Shown here one piece after another: positions 7,206-15,017 of a stretch of DNA of 31,817 nucleotides. The notes below the pieces were generated by a model that worked only from the letters and a program-made list of their open reading frames with translations, did no database searches and was not told the origin of the DNA. This stretch comes from Sporomusaceae bacterium UBA1887 (lineage in GTDB: Bacteria; Bacillota; Negativicutes; Sporomusales; DSM-15969), in contig DDHB01000009.1 in the NCBI GenBank assembly GCA_002337925.1, positions 43,378 to 75,194 of the forward strand, written 5' to 3'. The translations under genes and the position numbers were made by a program. Position 1 is the stretch's first letter; each line of letters begins with the position of its first letter.

Positions 7206-8675
7206 TTATTCAACAACTTTTATCGTAGTCAGCGTATAATCTTCCGGACCGGATATGTGCAGCGAGGCCGCCTGCAAACGACGACAATATTCAATGTTCT
7301 CTTCCGAGATCCGCTCTCCGGGACACAAAATCGGTATGCCAGGAGGATAGAAGGTTACGATCTCGGCACAAATCTTACCACTTGCCTGTTCAAAGGCGAC
7401 TTGCTTTGTCCTGCCAAACAAGGCCTCGCGCGGCGATATCACCTGTTCGGGCTGCGCCGGATAGCCATGTGTTGCATAGATGTCTTCTACTTCCGGAATA
7501 TAGCCATCTTTCATATGATTACTAGCCATATCGCTAAGTGCCTTCACCAAGTTTTGTACATCTTGTTCATTATCACCCAAAGTAATAAGAAAAAGCAAGT
7601 TATACATATCAGAGAGTTCAGCCTGTATTTTATACTGAAAACGCAGAATGCGTTCAGCATCAGAACCTTTCATTCCCAGTCCCTTAACCGTTACCGTGAT
7701 TTTAGTAGGATCAAGGCTATATATACCGGGATTTCCAATTCTGTCTTCGCCAAATGAATACAGTCCGGGAATTTTATTAATCTCGTCCCGTGTCCACCGG
7801 GCTAGTTCAATAGACTTTGCTACCAATCGACCACCTTCTGTAGCCATTTGCATCCGGGCCACATCCAGCGAGGCCAGCAGAATATAATTCGGACTTGTCG
7901 ACTGCACCAGCTGCAGCATCGCCTTCAAGCGTGGAACATTAATACGGCCTTCCCGGCAATGAACCATCGAGCATTGGGTCATCGCACCAATTATTTTATG
8001 CGTGCTTTGAGCCACTATATCCGCCCCTGCATCCAATGCCTGAATAGGCAGGCAGTCATTAAATTTCAAATGAGGTCCGTGTGCCTCATCAACAATTACG
8101 CACATATTATTCCGGTGAACAATATCAACTATTTTTTTCAAATCAGTAGCTACACCGTAATAGGTTGGATTTATGATTAATACACCTTTAGCATCGGGAT
8201 GACGACGTACTGTTTCTTCTACCGTTTCCGGTGTTACTCCCATTGCCAATCCCAAATCCATGTCAATTTCGGGCTGCATAAAAACAGGTACTGCTCCACC
8301 CAAAATAATGCCACCAATGATGGACCTATGGGCATTGCGAGGTACAATTATTTTATCTCCAGGACCGGCAATAGCAAGAATCATCGCATATATGCCGCCG
8401 GTTGTTCCATTAACAACAAAAAAGCTATGGTCTGCTCCATATAGTTCAGCTGCAAGGTCCTGGGCGTCCTTTATGCAGCCATGCGGTTCATGTAAGTCAT
8501 CCAGTTCAGACATAAGTGCTAAATCGAGAGCAAGCGCTTGTCTATCCAGAATACTTCCCAGACTCGGATGGATGCCTTTCCCTTGCTTATGCCCAGGTGT
8601 ATGGAAAGGAATAACATCGTCTTTCACATAAGTCTGCATTGCCGTCAGTAATGGCGTATCGCTTTGTTTAAACAC
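7206..8675 (-). CDS. Orn/Lys/Arg decarboxylase family PLP enzyme (YaaO/SpeA-like)
   Basis: 489 aa. Fold-type I PLP-dependent decarboxylase, similar to Bacillus YaaO and SpeA (arginine decarboxylase), which makes agmatine for polyamine synthesis. The N-terminus has the family motif PFHTPGHKQGKG. PLP-site features are DEAHG (residues 196-200) and the Schiff-base lysine K227 in STHKIIGAMTQ. The C-terminal domain ends with FYPPGIPILCPGERI, also typical. The start is a GTG with GAGGAGG seven bases upstream. As in Bacillus it precedes tmk, here with the RMD1-family gene between. Which amino acid is decarboxylated cannot be decided from the sequence. Confidence 0.9.
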   Translation of the reverse strand: MFKQSDTPLLTAMQTYVKDDVIPFHTPGHKQGKGIHPSLGSILDRQALALDLALMSELDDLHEPHGCIKDAQDLAAELYGADHSFFVVNGTTGGIYAMILAIAGPGDKIIVPRNAHRSIIGGIILGGAVPVFMQPEIDMDLGLAMGVTPETVEETVRRHPDAKGVLIINPTYYGVATDLKKIVDIVHRNNMCVIVDEAHGPHLKFNDCLPIQALDAGADIVAQSTHKIIGAMTQCSMVHCREGRINVPRLKAMLQLVQSTSPNYILLASLDVARMQMATEGGRLVAKSIELARWTRDEINKIPGLYSFGEDRIGNPGIYSLDPTKITVTVKGLGMKGSDAERILRFQYKIQAELSDMYNLLFLITLGDNEQDVQNLVKALSDMASNHMKDGYIPEVEDIYATHGYPAQPEQVISPREALFGRTKQVAFEQASGKICAEIVTFYPPGIPILCPGERISEENIEYCRRLQAASLHISGPEDYTLTTIKVVE

Positions 8676-8771
8676 AGCAGGGCCTCCTCAGAAAATCAAA
8701 TAACTGAGCTTATTATTACCACTAAAAGTATGTACTACTATAGTAACACAAATAGCCTTGGGAATTAAAGC

Positions 8772-8806
8772 AAGAGATCTCCTGCAATCCTTGCCGGAGA
8801 TCTCTT
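8772..8806 (-). terminator. Hairpin terminator after the HMG-CoA lyase-like gene
   Basis: 11-bp perfect stem (AAGAGATCTCC/GGAGATCTCTT), with an inner GCAA/TTGC pairing in the loop, directly after the HMG-CoA lyase-like gene in transcription order. The T-tract on the minus strand is weak (TTGCTTTAATT). It separates that operon from the decarboxylase gene. Confidence 0.65.
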
Positions 8807-8822
8807 ACTACTTCTACTTACG

Positions 8823-9767
8823 TTATTTATCGTTATATTTCACTAAATCCTCACATCTGCCTGCTTTTAGAACAAAGCTTTCTGTTTGATGCCCTACCAT
8901 TTCCTGTGCCATACGGGCAGTAGACATAGCTGCTGCCAAATCAATCCCGGTAGCAATCCCCATTTCATGCAGCATATGAATGACATCTTCGGTCGCCACA
9001 TTTCCGGAAGCTCCCGGTGCAAAAGGGCACCCGCCCAGTCCCGCAAAAGCACCGTCGAATGTTGTGATTCCCGCCTGAATACCAGCAACGATATTTGCCA
9101 AAGCCATGCCGCGGGTATTGTGAAAATGCATTACCCACCGGACTGATGGAAAGTTGTTAATCATATGGCTGCCAAGTTCATATGCCTGTTTGGGATTAGC
9201 CATGCCGGTAGTATCTGAGAGTGAAAGTTCGGTTATCCCTAGCTGTAAAAAATTATGGACTATTTTTTCCACCTGCTCTACTTTCACTCTGCCCTCGAAG
9301 GGACAGCCAAAAGCAGTGGATATCGCTCCGGATACAGTCATGTTATTCTGTCCGGCATACTCTACGCAGTTGGTAAATCCCTCCATAATCTCTGTCGGTG
9401 TCTTGTTTAAATTGCTGCGGCAATGAGCTTCACTAGCCGACACCGTTAATTTAACTTTAGTGATATCAGCCTGATGTGCACGCTCCACCCCTTTAAGATT
9501 TGCAACCAGAGCACGGTACTCTACGCCTGAAAGCTTACGCATTTGCCGGCATAATTGATCGGTCTCTGCCATTGCCGGTACCGCTTTAGGATGAACAAAG
9601 GCACCAATTTCAATAACTTTTATCCCTGAAGCCACCACTGCGTTAAGCAAACGCAGCTTTTCTTCAACACTGAATAAGCGTTTTTCATTCTGCAAACCAT
9701 CTCGCAAGCCAACTTCACAGATCCTGATTCGCTGCGGCCAGTCCGGATAGGTTTTATTCATTCTCAT
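8823..9767 (-). CDS. Hydroxymethylglutaryl-CoA lyase family protein
   Basis: 314 aa. DRE-TIM metallolyase of the HMG-CoA lyase family, whose classic reaction splits HMG-CoA into acetyl-CoA and acetoacetate. Catalytic elements are visible: VGLRDGLQNE (Arg22-Asp23), the metal-binding HFHNTRGMALAN (His214, His216), and the active-site loop AGLGGCPFAPGASGN with Cys247. SASEAHCRSNLN matches the family too. The frame also allows a GTG at 9770, but GAGG five bases before the ATG at 9767 favours the latter. That site overlaps the stop codon of the upstream aldehyde dehydrogenase gene, so the pair is translationally coupled. Pairing with an acylating aldehyde dehydrogenase is not standard leucine degradation, so the true substrate may differ from HMG-CoA. 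Confidence 0.87.
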   Translation of the reverse strand: MRMNKTYPDWPQRIRICEVGLRDGLQNEKRLFSVEEKLRLLNAVVASGIKVIEIGAFVHPKAVPAMAETDQLCRQMRKLSGVEYRALVANLKGVERAHQADITKVKLTVSASEAHCRSNLNKTPTEIMEGFTNCVEYAGQNNMTVSGAISTAFGCPFEGRVKVEQVEKIVHNFLQLGITELSLSDTTGMANPKQAYELGSHMINNFPSVRWVMHFHNTRGMALANIVAGIQAGITTFDGAFAGLGGCPFAPGASGNVATEDVIHMLHEMGIATGIDLAAAMSTARMAQEMVGHQTESFVLKAGRCEDLVKYNDK

Positions 9768-9775
9768 CACTGCCT

Positions 9776-11200
9776 CTAGGCCTCAAGCGCCGGATCATAA
9801 AACTCGCCGAATAACTCAGCATCACTTGGTTTATCTTCCGGAATGGGGCTGGAAACCCAGGTAGTATTAAGATAATGCTTTAAATGAACATTTTCAGAGA
9901 CAATGTTGCCGCCCCACGTACCGCAGCCAAGACTGGAAGTCATGGGCATACCATTGGTAAAAGATCCTGCATTGGCCTTGGACTGCGGCTGACGCACCAT
10001 AATACGGCTAACTGGAGCCATTAATGCCAGTTTATGAATATGCTCCTCATTAAAGGAATAAATGCCTACAGAATGTCCTTTGCCGCCGACCTCATATATT
10101 GCTTTTACTGCTTTCAAGGCATTGTCAAAATCACCGGTATATTTATGAATTGCCAACAGTGTTGTCAGCTTTTCTCCGGAGAACAAGTGCTGTTTACCAA
10201 TACCGTCACCAATCACAATAATAAACTTACGGTCTGCAGGTATGCTAAATCCGGCAATTTCGGCCAGTTTTTGCGGTTTGATGGCTACCGTATCGGATAA
10301 CCGGTGACCTTCTTCATCCCACATAACGTTGCGCAATTTCGCTTTTTCTTCCTCACTGGTCAGGTAGCCGCCTTCCTTTACCAGTTGAATAATAAATTGA
10401 TCATAGATTTTATCAGATAAAATAAGATTTCCATCTGCAGAACAGCCGGAACCATAATCGGATGTCTTACTCAGCATAGTATTGCGGGCTGCTTCTTCAA
10501 TATTAGCTGTTTCGTCTATCACCATAGTTGCATTTCCGGCTCCCACTCCATAAGCCGGTGTGCCGGAGCTGTATGCCGATCGGACCATGTCCTTGCCGCC
10601 GGTAGCAATAACCAAATCAGCAGCTGACATGAGAGCACTAGCCATCGGTATGCTGGCAGTAGCCAGACACTGAAAAATATCAGCAGGAGCTCCTTCTTTT
10701 TCCAGGGCCTCCCTCATAATGCGTACCGTTTCCATTGTAGTATTTTTAGCGCGTGGATGAGCAGAGAAAATTGCTACATCGCGGGCCTTTATAGCATAAA
10801 CACCTATGCCTGCCGGCGTCAGATCAGGATTGGTTGTGGGGACGATACCGGCTATAATGCCAACTGGCTTGGCATATTTGACGATACCTTTTTCCGGTAT
10901 TTCCTCAATAATACCTACGCTCTTTTGTCTAAGGGCATCTCTAAGGACGCCGCGAATCTTTAACCTTTTACCCATGCGGCTTACCGGGTCACCCAGGCCG
11001 CTTTCCGCAATACCCATATCGACCAGTCTCTGAAAAGTTTGCTTATTGGCAACAGCCCAGGCTACCGCCTGGCATAAACGATCAACTCGTTTCTGATCGT
11101 AAGTCTCAATAATTGCCAATGCGGCTTTTGCTTTCTCAATTGCAGTAGCAAGTTCCGCCTTTTGCTCTTCTGTAATTACTCTTACCTTTGTTTCAGCCAT
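9776..11200 (-). CDS. CoA-acylating aldehyde dehydrogenase (EutE/SauS-like)
   Basis: 474 aa. Aldehyde dehydrogenase superfamily, CoA-acylating type, converting an aldehyde plus CoA and NAD(P)+ to an acyl-CoA or the reverse. The N-terminal cofactor region has PVGIIAGIVPTTNPDLTP and KARDVAIFSAHPRAK. The catalytic Cys is Cys253 in SDYGSGCSADGN. The late GMPMTSSLGCGTWGGN motif is typical of acylating enzymes such as EutE, AdhE and sulfoacetaldehyde dehydrogenase SauS. NPDLTP replaces the more common NPTST, so acetaldehyde may not be the substrate. GGAGGGG lies seven bases before the ATG. No microcompartment shell genes or targeting peptide are evident. Its neighbours are a LysR regulator upstream and an HMG-CoA-lyase homologue downstream. 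Confidence 0.88.
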   Translation of the reverse strand: MAETKVRVITEEQKAELATAIEKAKAALAIIETYDQKRVDRLCQAVAWAVANKQTFQRLVDMGIAESGLGDPVSRMGKRLKIRGVLRDALRQKSVGIIEEIPEKGIVKYAKPVGIIAGIVPTTNPDLTPAGIGVYAIKARDVAIFSAHPRAKNTTMETVRIMREALEKEGAPADIFQCLATASIPMASALMSAADLVIATGGKDMVRSAYSSGTPAYGVGAGNATMVIDETANIEEAARNTMLSKTSDYGSGCSADGNLILSDKIYDQFIIQLVKEGGYLTSEEEKAKLRNVMWDEEGHRLSDTVAIKPQKLAEIAGFSIPADRKFIIVIGDGIGKQHLFSGEKLTTLLAIHKYTGDFDNALKAVKAIYEVGGKGHSVGIYSFNEEHIHKLALMAPVSRIMVRQPQSKANAGSFTNGMPMTSSLGCGTWGGNIVSENVHLKHYLNTTWVSSPIPEDKPSDAELFGEFYDPALEA

Positions 11201-11466
11201 TTGTTTTCCCCTCCAAATTATCTCATCTATTGGTTCCTCTGATCCAGTCTAAGCAGCCAGCAAAGCTGATGGTCCCTTTGTCTGAATTTTATGCCATTAA
11301 CCTATTTATCGCAAATCCTCTTCTGCATACCAGCAATCGCTTTTATCAATAGTTCCGGAGCTGTAGCTTAATCTTTTCCTGGAAAAAGCCCGGGTACGTA
11401 CTTTTGTGTCAGGACAAAAGTGCAATCCATAATTCCTGGTTTTCCGGTCTTTCGTATTTAACAAAA
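11201..11466 (-). promoter_or_regulatory. Upstream region of the aldehyde dehydrogenase-lyase operon
   Basis: About 265 bases without a gene between the LysR terminator and the dehydrogenase start. It contains a perfect 8-bp inverted repeat (ACTTTTGT at 11400-11407, ACAAAAGT at 11414-11421, 6-base spacer), which resembles an operator. A few bases away is a near-palindrome around 11373-11388 (CTTTTCCTGGAAAAAG). A weak minus-strand promoter candidate lies downstream (TTGCTG, about 18 bases, GCGATAAAT). The function of the repeats is inference. The adjacent LysR protein is the obvious candidate binder. Confidence 0.4.
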
Positions 11467-11506
11467 AAGCTTTCTAAAATCGCCTCTCGGCAATTTTAGA
11501 AAGCTT
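11467..11506 (-). terminator. Rho-independent terminator of the LysR gene
   Basis: Stem of 18 positions with one mismatch (AAGCTTTCTAAAATCGCC against GGCAATTTTAGAAAGCTT) and a 4-base loop. On the minus strand it is followed by TTTTTTGTT. It lies just after the LysR stop codon at 11521, so the regulator and the dehydrogenase operon are separate transcripts. Confidence 0.9.
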
Positions 11507-11520
11507 CAATGGTGTTATTC

Positions 11521-12423
11521 TCACTTCGCTTCAAGCTTAAGAGCCTGAACCCAGTCGATCACAAACTGATTAAAGGTTACCACAGCGGGTGAAAGCGCAT
11601 AATGCTTGGCAATAGCCAATACAATATTCTTTTGAACTGGCTGCTTTAATTTAACAACAGCAATATCAAGCTTTTGTCCGCTTATTTTTTCATTCGGAAA
11701 AAAGCCAATTCCCATACCAGCACTAATGAGTGCCAAGCAAGTGGGAGAATGATTGCTCTGACAAACAATTTGCGGTTTAAAGCCGGCTTTTGCACAAGCT
11801 TCCATACAAGTGTAATGCATACGGTCAGAGGCCGGATGAAATATAAATCTTTCTTCTGCCGCCTCAGCCAGCTCAATATATTCCCTGTCAGCAAACCGAT
11901 GACTTAGCCCAACTGCCAGTACATAGTCATCATAGGCAAGATGATGAAAGGAAATATCTTCATCACCTTCCTGGGCAGCTACGGCAGCAAAAGCGATATC
12001 CAGTTCGCGGGCTCGTATTTTCTCCAATAAGCTGTACGTACCATCCTGCACGATTTCGAAATTCAGCCCTGGATGTTCCGTATGAAATCGAGCGAGCATA
12101 TTTGCATAGTCAATTTTTCCCAAAGATGCAATTACGCCAATTCGCAGCGTTCCCTTAAGAAGTTTTCTGTATGCTAGAACACTTTGCCTGGCAACTTCGA
12201 GATTCGCCAATACGGCTTTGGCATGATTAATAAATTCTTCTCCCGCCTCAGTTGGAAAAACGATACGAGAGTTACGGTCAAACAATTTAATGCCCAGTTC
12301 ATCTTCCAGTTTGGCAATCTGGTGAGACAAAGTTGACTGGGTTACACAAACTTCGTCAGCTGCTCTGGTAAAGTTGCGCTGTTTAGCCACTTCAACTACA
12401 TACTGTAACTGATGTATTTCCAC
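11521..12423 (-). CDS. LysR family transcriptional regulator
   Basis: 300 aa. Standard LysR architecture. An N-terminal winged helix-turn-helix spans about residues 1-60 (MEIHQLQYVVEVAKQRNFTR, then AADEVCVTQSTLSHQIAKLE). A periplasmic-binding-protein-like effector domain starts at LRIGVIASLGKIDY (about residue 92). The length is typical. The start is GTG with AGGAGG six bases upstream; the protein would otherwise lose its first helix. It is transcribed in the same direction as, and upstream of, the aldehyde dehydrogenase-lyase operon, from which it is separated by a strong terminator. It therefore probably regulates that operon in response to a metabolite of the pathway. The effector is unknown. 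Confidence 0.92.
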   Translation of the reverse strand: MEIHQLQYVVEVAKQRNFTRAADEVCVTQSTLSHQIAKLEDELGIKLFDRNSRIVFPTEAGEEFINHAKAVLANLEVARQSVLAYRKLLKGTLRIGVIASLGKIDYANMLARFHTEHPGLNFEIVQDGTYSLLEKIRARELDIAFAAVAAQEGDEDISFHHLAYDDYVLAVGLSHRFADREYIELAEAAEERFIFHPASDRMHYTCMEACAKAGFKPQIVCQSNHSPTCLALISAGMGIGFFPNEKISGQKLDIAVVKLKQPVQKNIVLAIAKHYALSPAVVTFNQFVIDWVQALKLEAK

Positions 12424-12573
12424 AATTGGCCTCCTACACTAACGGAGTAGTTTTCTTAAGTATCTCAACCCCAAATACTGCTGTCAATAGCTCCAACAGC
12501 CTCTTTACTAGACGAATTAGCATAATAATTAGAAAATAATTGCAAGTTTTTTTATCCTGTTAAGGCAATTCGC

Positions 12574-12602
12574 TTTACATTTGTTAAATAAAAGGGTACA
12601 AT
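12574..12602 (+). promoter_or_regulatory. SigmaA-type promoter of the zinc-ribbon gene
   Basis: TTTACA at 12574-12579, 17-base spacer, TACAAT at 12597-12602. This is a close match to the vegetative consensus. Transcription would start near 12609, giving a 5' leader of about 126 bases before the ATG at 12735. Confidence 0.8.
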
Positions 12603-12608
12603 GTAACT

Positions 12609-12734
12609 ACCCAGAAAAAATAGTACCAGTGAATTTGTCATTGTCCTTCTCAAACTATTAGGTAGTTGGTAAGGGAAGTCCCGATGAGTATTCTCCATTC
12701 GCTATTTGGGTAATAGATTTGAGGAGGCTATATT
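12609..12734 (+). promoter_or_regulatory. Structured 5' leader that can sequester the ribosome binding site
   Basis: Inferred untranslated leader. Small hairpins are AACTA/TAGTT (about 12651-12665) and GGGA/TCCC (12673-12682). Close to the start codon, CTCC at 12693-12696 can pair with GGAG at 12723-12726, part of the GAGGAGG ribosome binding site. Inside that, CTATT (12702-12706) pairs with AATAG (12712-12716) around a TGGGT loop. The fold would hide the Shine-Dalgarno sequence, as in RNA thermometers or cold-shock leaders. The helices are short, so this is a model. Confidence 0.4.
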
Positions 12735-13046
12735 ATGTCCCAAGACAAAACTCTTACTTGCCGCGATTGTGGCGCACAATTCGTTTTCACTGCTTCAGAG
12801 CAGGATTTCTTCGCTCAAAAAGGTTTCACTAACGAGCCAGGCCGTTGCCCTGATTGCCGCGCTGCCCGTAAACAACAAAACGGCGGTGGCTTCAACCGTG
12901 GTGGCAGCAGCTACCAACAACGCGAAATGCATGATGCAACCTGTGCATCTTGCGGCGTATCAACCCAAGTTCCTTTCCGTCCAAGTGGCGATCGTCCTGT
13001 ATATTGCAGAGATTGCTACAGCCAAAACAACAGCAGACGTTACTAG
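12735..13046 (+). CDS. Small double zinc-ribbon protein (zf-trcl plus CxxC-x17-CxxC)
   Basis: 103 aa. Two zinc-binding modules are visible. The N-terminal one has Cys9, Cys12, Cys38 and Cys41 around FVFTASEQDFFAQKGF and NEPGRCPDCR, the pattern of the probable zinc-ribbon family zf-trcl. The C-terminal one has Cys70, Cys73, Cys91 and Cys94, exactly CxxC-x17-CxxC. A glycine/glutamine/arginine-rich linker (QQNGGGFNRGGSSYQQR) joins them, and the tail is basic. Such proteins are probably nucleic-acid binding and are often abundant, but their function is unproven. The gene has its own promoter, a long leader, GGAGG seven bases before the ATG, and two hairpins after it. It stands alone, divergent from LysR. 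Confidence 0.88.
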   Translation: MSQDKTLTCRDCGAQFVFTASEQDFFAQKGFTNEPGRCPDCRAARKQQNGGGFNRGGSSYQQREMHDATCASCGVSTQVPFRPSGDRPVYCRDCYSQNNSRRY

Positions 13047-13054
13047 AATGTCAC

Positions 13055-13080
13055 AATCCCCTGCCAAACGGCAGGGGATT
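13055..13080 (+). terminator. Rho-independent terminator of the zinc-ribbon gene
   Basis: Perfect 11-bp stem (AATCCCCTGCC/GGCAGGGGATT), AAAC loop, followed by TTTTTATTTTC, eight bases after the stop codon. It is GC-rich and typical of a highly transcribed gene. Confidence 0.93.
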
Positions 13081-13093
13081 TTTTATTTTCTCT

Positions 13094-13116
13094 ACTAGTA
13101 CCTTGAAGGTACTAGT
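13094..13116 (+). terminator. Second hairpin, tandem terminator in the convergent gap
   Basis: Perfect 9-bp stem (ACTAGTACC/GGTACTAGT) with loop TTGAA. On the plus strand TATTTTTTATTTC follows, so it backs up the first terminator. It overlaps the stop codon of the convergent ABC-F gene and may also help end that transcript. Confidence 0.7.
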
Positions 13117-15001
13117 TATTTTTTATTTCTTCGGCAAGCTCATTTAAATAAGTCCATCGCTCCAGTAATTCTTCCAGGCTGCGTTCTAGTTCCTGCTGCT
13201 GGCTGACAAGCTGCTCCAGCCGTTCAAAGTCGCTGCCTGCACTGTTAATACTTGCAGCTACCTGTTGTAAAGCTTGCTCCACGCCTGCAATTGTCTCATC
13301 AATTTGTTCATATTCCCGTTGTTCTTTAAAAGTAAACTTGCGCACTTTCTCTTTCGGCTTCTCATGGACAACAGTTTTTTTCTCCAAAATAACCGGCACG
13401 GGTTCCTGCTTTTTAGTTGCCAGATAATCTGAGTATCCGCCGACTGATTGTGTTATACAGCCATTACCCGTAAAAATAAATAGCTTATCAACAACCCGAT
13501 CCAGAAAATACCGGTCATGAGAAACGGTTATAACTGCCCCTGAAAAATAATCTAAATAATCTTCCAAAATTGTCAGAGTCTGAATATCCAGATCATTAGT
13601 AGGTTCATCGAGAAGCAATACATTTGGTGCACTCATTAAAATGCGCAATAGATACAGCCGACGTTTTTCTCCCCCTGATAATTTAGCAATGGGCATCCAT
13701 TGCAGCTGAGGAGGAAACAGAAAACGCTCCAGCATTTGAGAAGCACTGATCAATTCTCCTTCAGCTGTGGCAATACTATTAGCTTCTTCGCGAATGTAAT
13801 CAATTACGCGCATTGTGTGATCCATATCGGCACTTTCTTGTGAAAAATAGCCAATTTTTACAGTCTGCCCCGTATTGACAACGCCGCATTCCGGCAATAA
13901 ATTACCTGCAATAATATTAAGCAGCGTAGTCTTTCCGCTGCCATTCAGTCCAATAATTCCCACACGGTCATCTTTTAAGACAATGTAGTTAAAATCAGCA
14001 ATCACCTTTTTATCTGCAAAATGATGGCTAATATTTTCAATTTCTATGATTTTGCGTCCTAGCCGGCTGGAGGCAACGGATATCTCCAGTTTTGTATCAT
14101 TTGTGTCGTTGCTTTGCGAACTAAGCTGTTCGAACCTTTCAATCCGCGCTTTTTGCTTCGTACTGCGTGCTCTGGCACCACGTCTCATCCAGGCTAATTC
14201 ATTTCTAAGCAAGTTCTGCCGTTTGCGCTCACTCGCTTCCTGCTGTTCCTCACGATCCGCTTTAGCCTCAAGGAACTTACTGTAGTTGCCGCTGTAGGTA
14301 TACAGTTTTCCCTTGTCAATTTCAATAATCCGATTGGTTACCCGGTCGAGGAAATAACGATCATGCGTAATCATCAACAGGGCACCTTTGCGATTTGCCA
14401 AATACTGTTCCAGCCATGCTACCGTATCATTGTCAATATGGTTAGTCGGCTCGTCTAAGATCAGCAGCTCACAAGGATTAATCAATGCGCTGGCCAGTGC
14501 TACCCGCTTACGCTGCCCCCCTGAAAGAGTACCTACAGGTACACTGAATTCAACAATCCCTAACTGCATTAGAATAGCTTTGGCGTCACTCTCCAGCTGC
14601 CAGGCATCATGACTGTCCATCTGTTGGCTCATACGAATCAGCTGCTGCTCAGCCGTTTTACTTTGCGGGTCGTTCTGTGCCGCAGCAAGCGCCAGTTCGT
14701 AATCACGCAGCACCTTCATAACCGGCGAATAACCATTAAAAACTTGCTCAAGTACAGTAGCGGCCTCATCAAATTCGGGATTTTGCGGTAAATACTGGAC
14801 TCGCATACTATTACCTTTTGTAACTTTGCCGGTATCTGCTGGATCGATACCAGCAATCACTTTCAGAAAAGTTGATTTTCCAGTGCCATTTACACCAATC
14901 AGGCCTATTTTGTCCCCCTCATCAATACCGAAGGTGACATCAGCAAATAAAACTCGCTCTCCATAGCTTTTTGACAGATTCTCGATTGATAATACATTCA
15001 T
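13112..15001 (-). CDS. uup: ABC-F family ATPase, Uup-like
   Basis: 629 aa soluble protein with two ABC ATPase domains and no membrane segments, the ABC-F architecture. Such proteins act on ribosomes or, for Uup, on ribosome function and DNA-junction stability. First domain: Walker A GVNGTGKST (about 36-44), signature LSGGQRKRVALASAL, Walker B LLILDEPTNHID. Second domain: Walker A GLNGSGKTT, signature LSGGEKRRLYLLRIL, Walker B VLLLDEPTNDLD. A charged interdomain linker and a C-terminal coiled coil (KFTFKEQREYEQIDETI onward) match the Uup C-terminal domain. The frame is open to 15076, but the ATG at 15001 starts exactly at MNVLSIENLSKSYG, just before domain 1. It lies 16 bases after the helicase gene, in an operon. 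Antibiotic-resistance ABC-F subfamilies are less likely, given the C-terminal domain. Confidence 0.88.
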   Translation of the reverse strand: MNVLSIENLSKSYGERVLFADVTFGIDEGDKIGLIGVNGTGKSTFLKVIAGIDPADTGKVTKGNSMRVQYLPQNPEFDEAATVLEQVFNGYSPVMKVLRDYELALAAAQNDPQSKTAEQQLIRMSQQMDSHDAWQLESDAKAILMQLGIVEFSVPVGTLSGGQRKRVALASALINPCELLILDEPTNHIDNDTVAWLEQYLANRKGALLMITHDRYFLDRVTNRIIEIDKGKLYTYSGNYSKFLEAKADREEQQEASERKRQNLLRNELAWMRRGARARSTKQKARIERFEQLSSQSNDTNDTKLEISVASSRLGRKIIEIENISHHFADKKVIADFNYIVLKDDRVGIIGLNGSGKTTLLNIIAGNLLPECGVVNTGQTVKIGYFSQESADMDHTMRVIDYIREEANSIATAEGELISASQMLERFLFPPQLQWMPIAKLSGGEKRRLYLLRILMSAPNVLLLDEPTNDLDIQTLTILEDYLDYFSGAVITVSHDRYFLDRVVDKLFIFTGNGCITQSVGGYSDYLATKKQEPVPVILEKKTVVHEKPKEKVRKFTFKEQREYEQIDETIAGVEQALQQVAASINSAGSDFERLEQLVSQQQELERSLEELLERWTYLNELAEEIKNN

Positions 15002-15017
15002 TTCTCTGCAAACGCTC

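Noticed and set aside
7257..8631. Several plus-strand frames of 79-166 residues opposite the decarboxylase gene
   Set aside because: They are antisense shadows of a clearly coding PLP enzyme, with no RBS and no family resemblance.
11201..11466. Sigma54 (-24/-12) promoter for the dehydrogenase operon
   Set aside because: No GG and GC pair at the required 10-base spacing was found on the minus strand.
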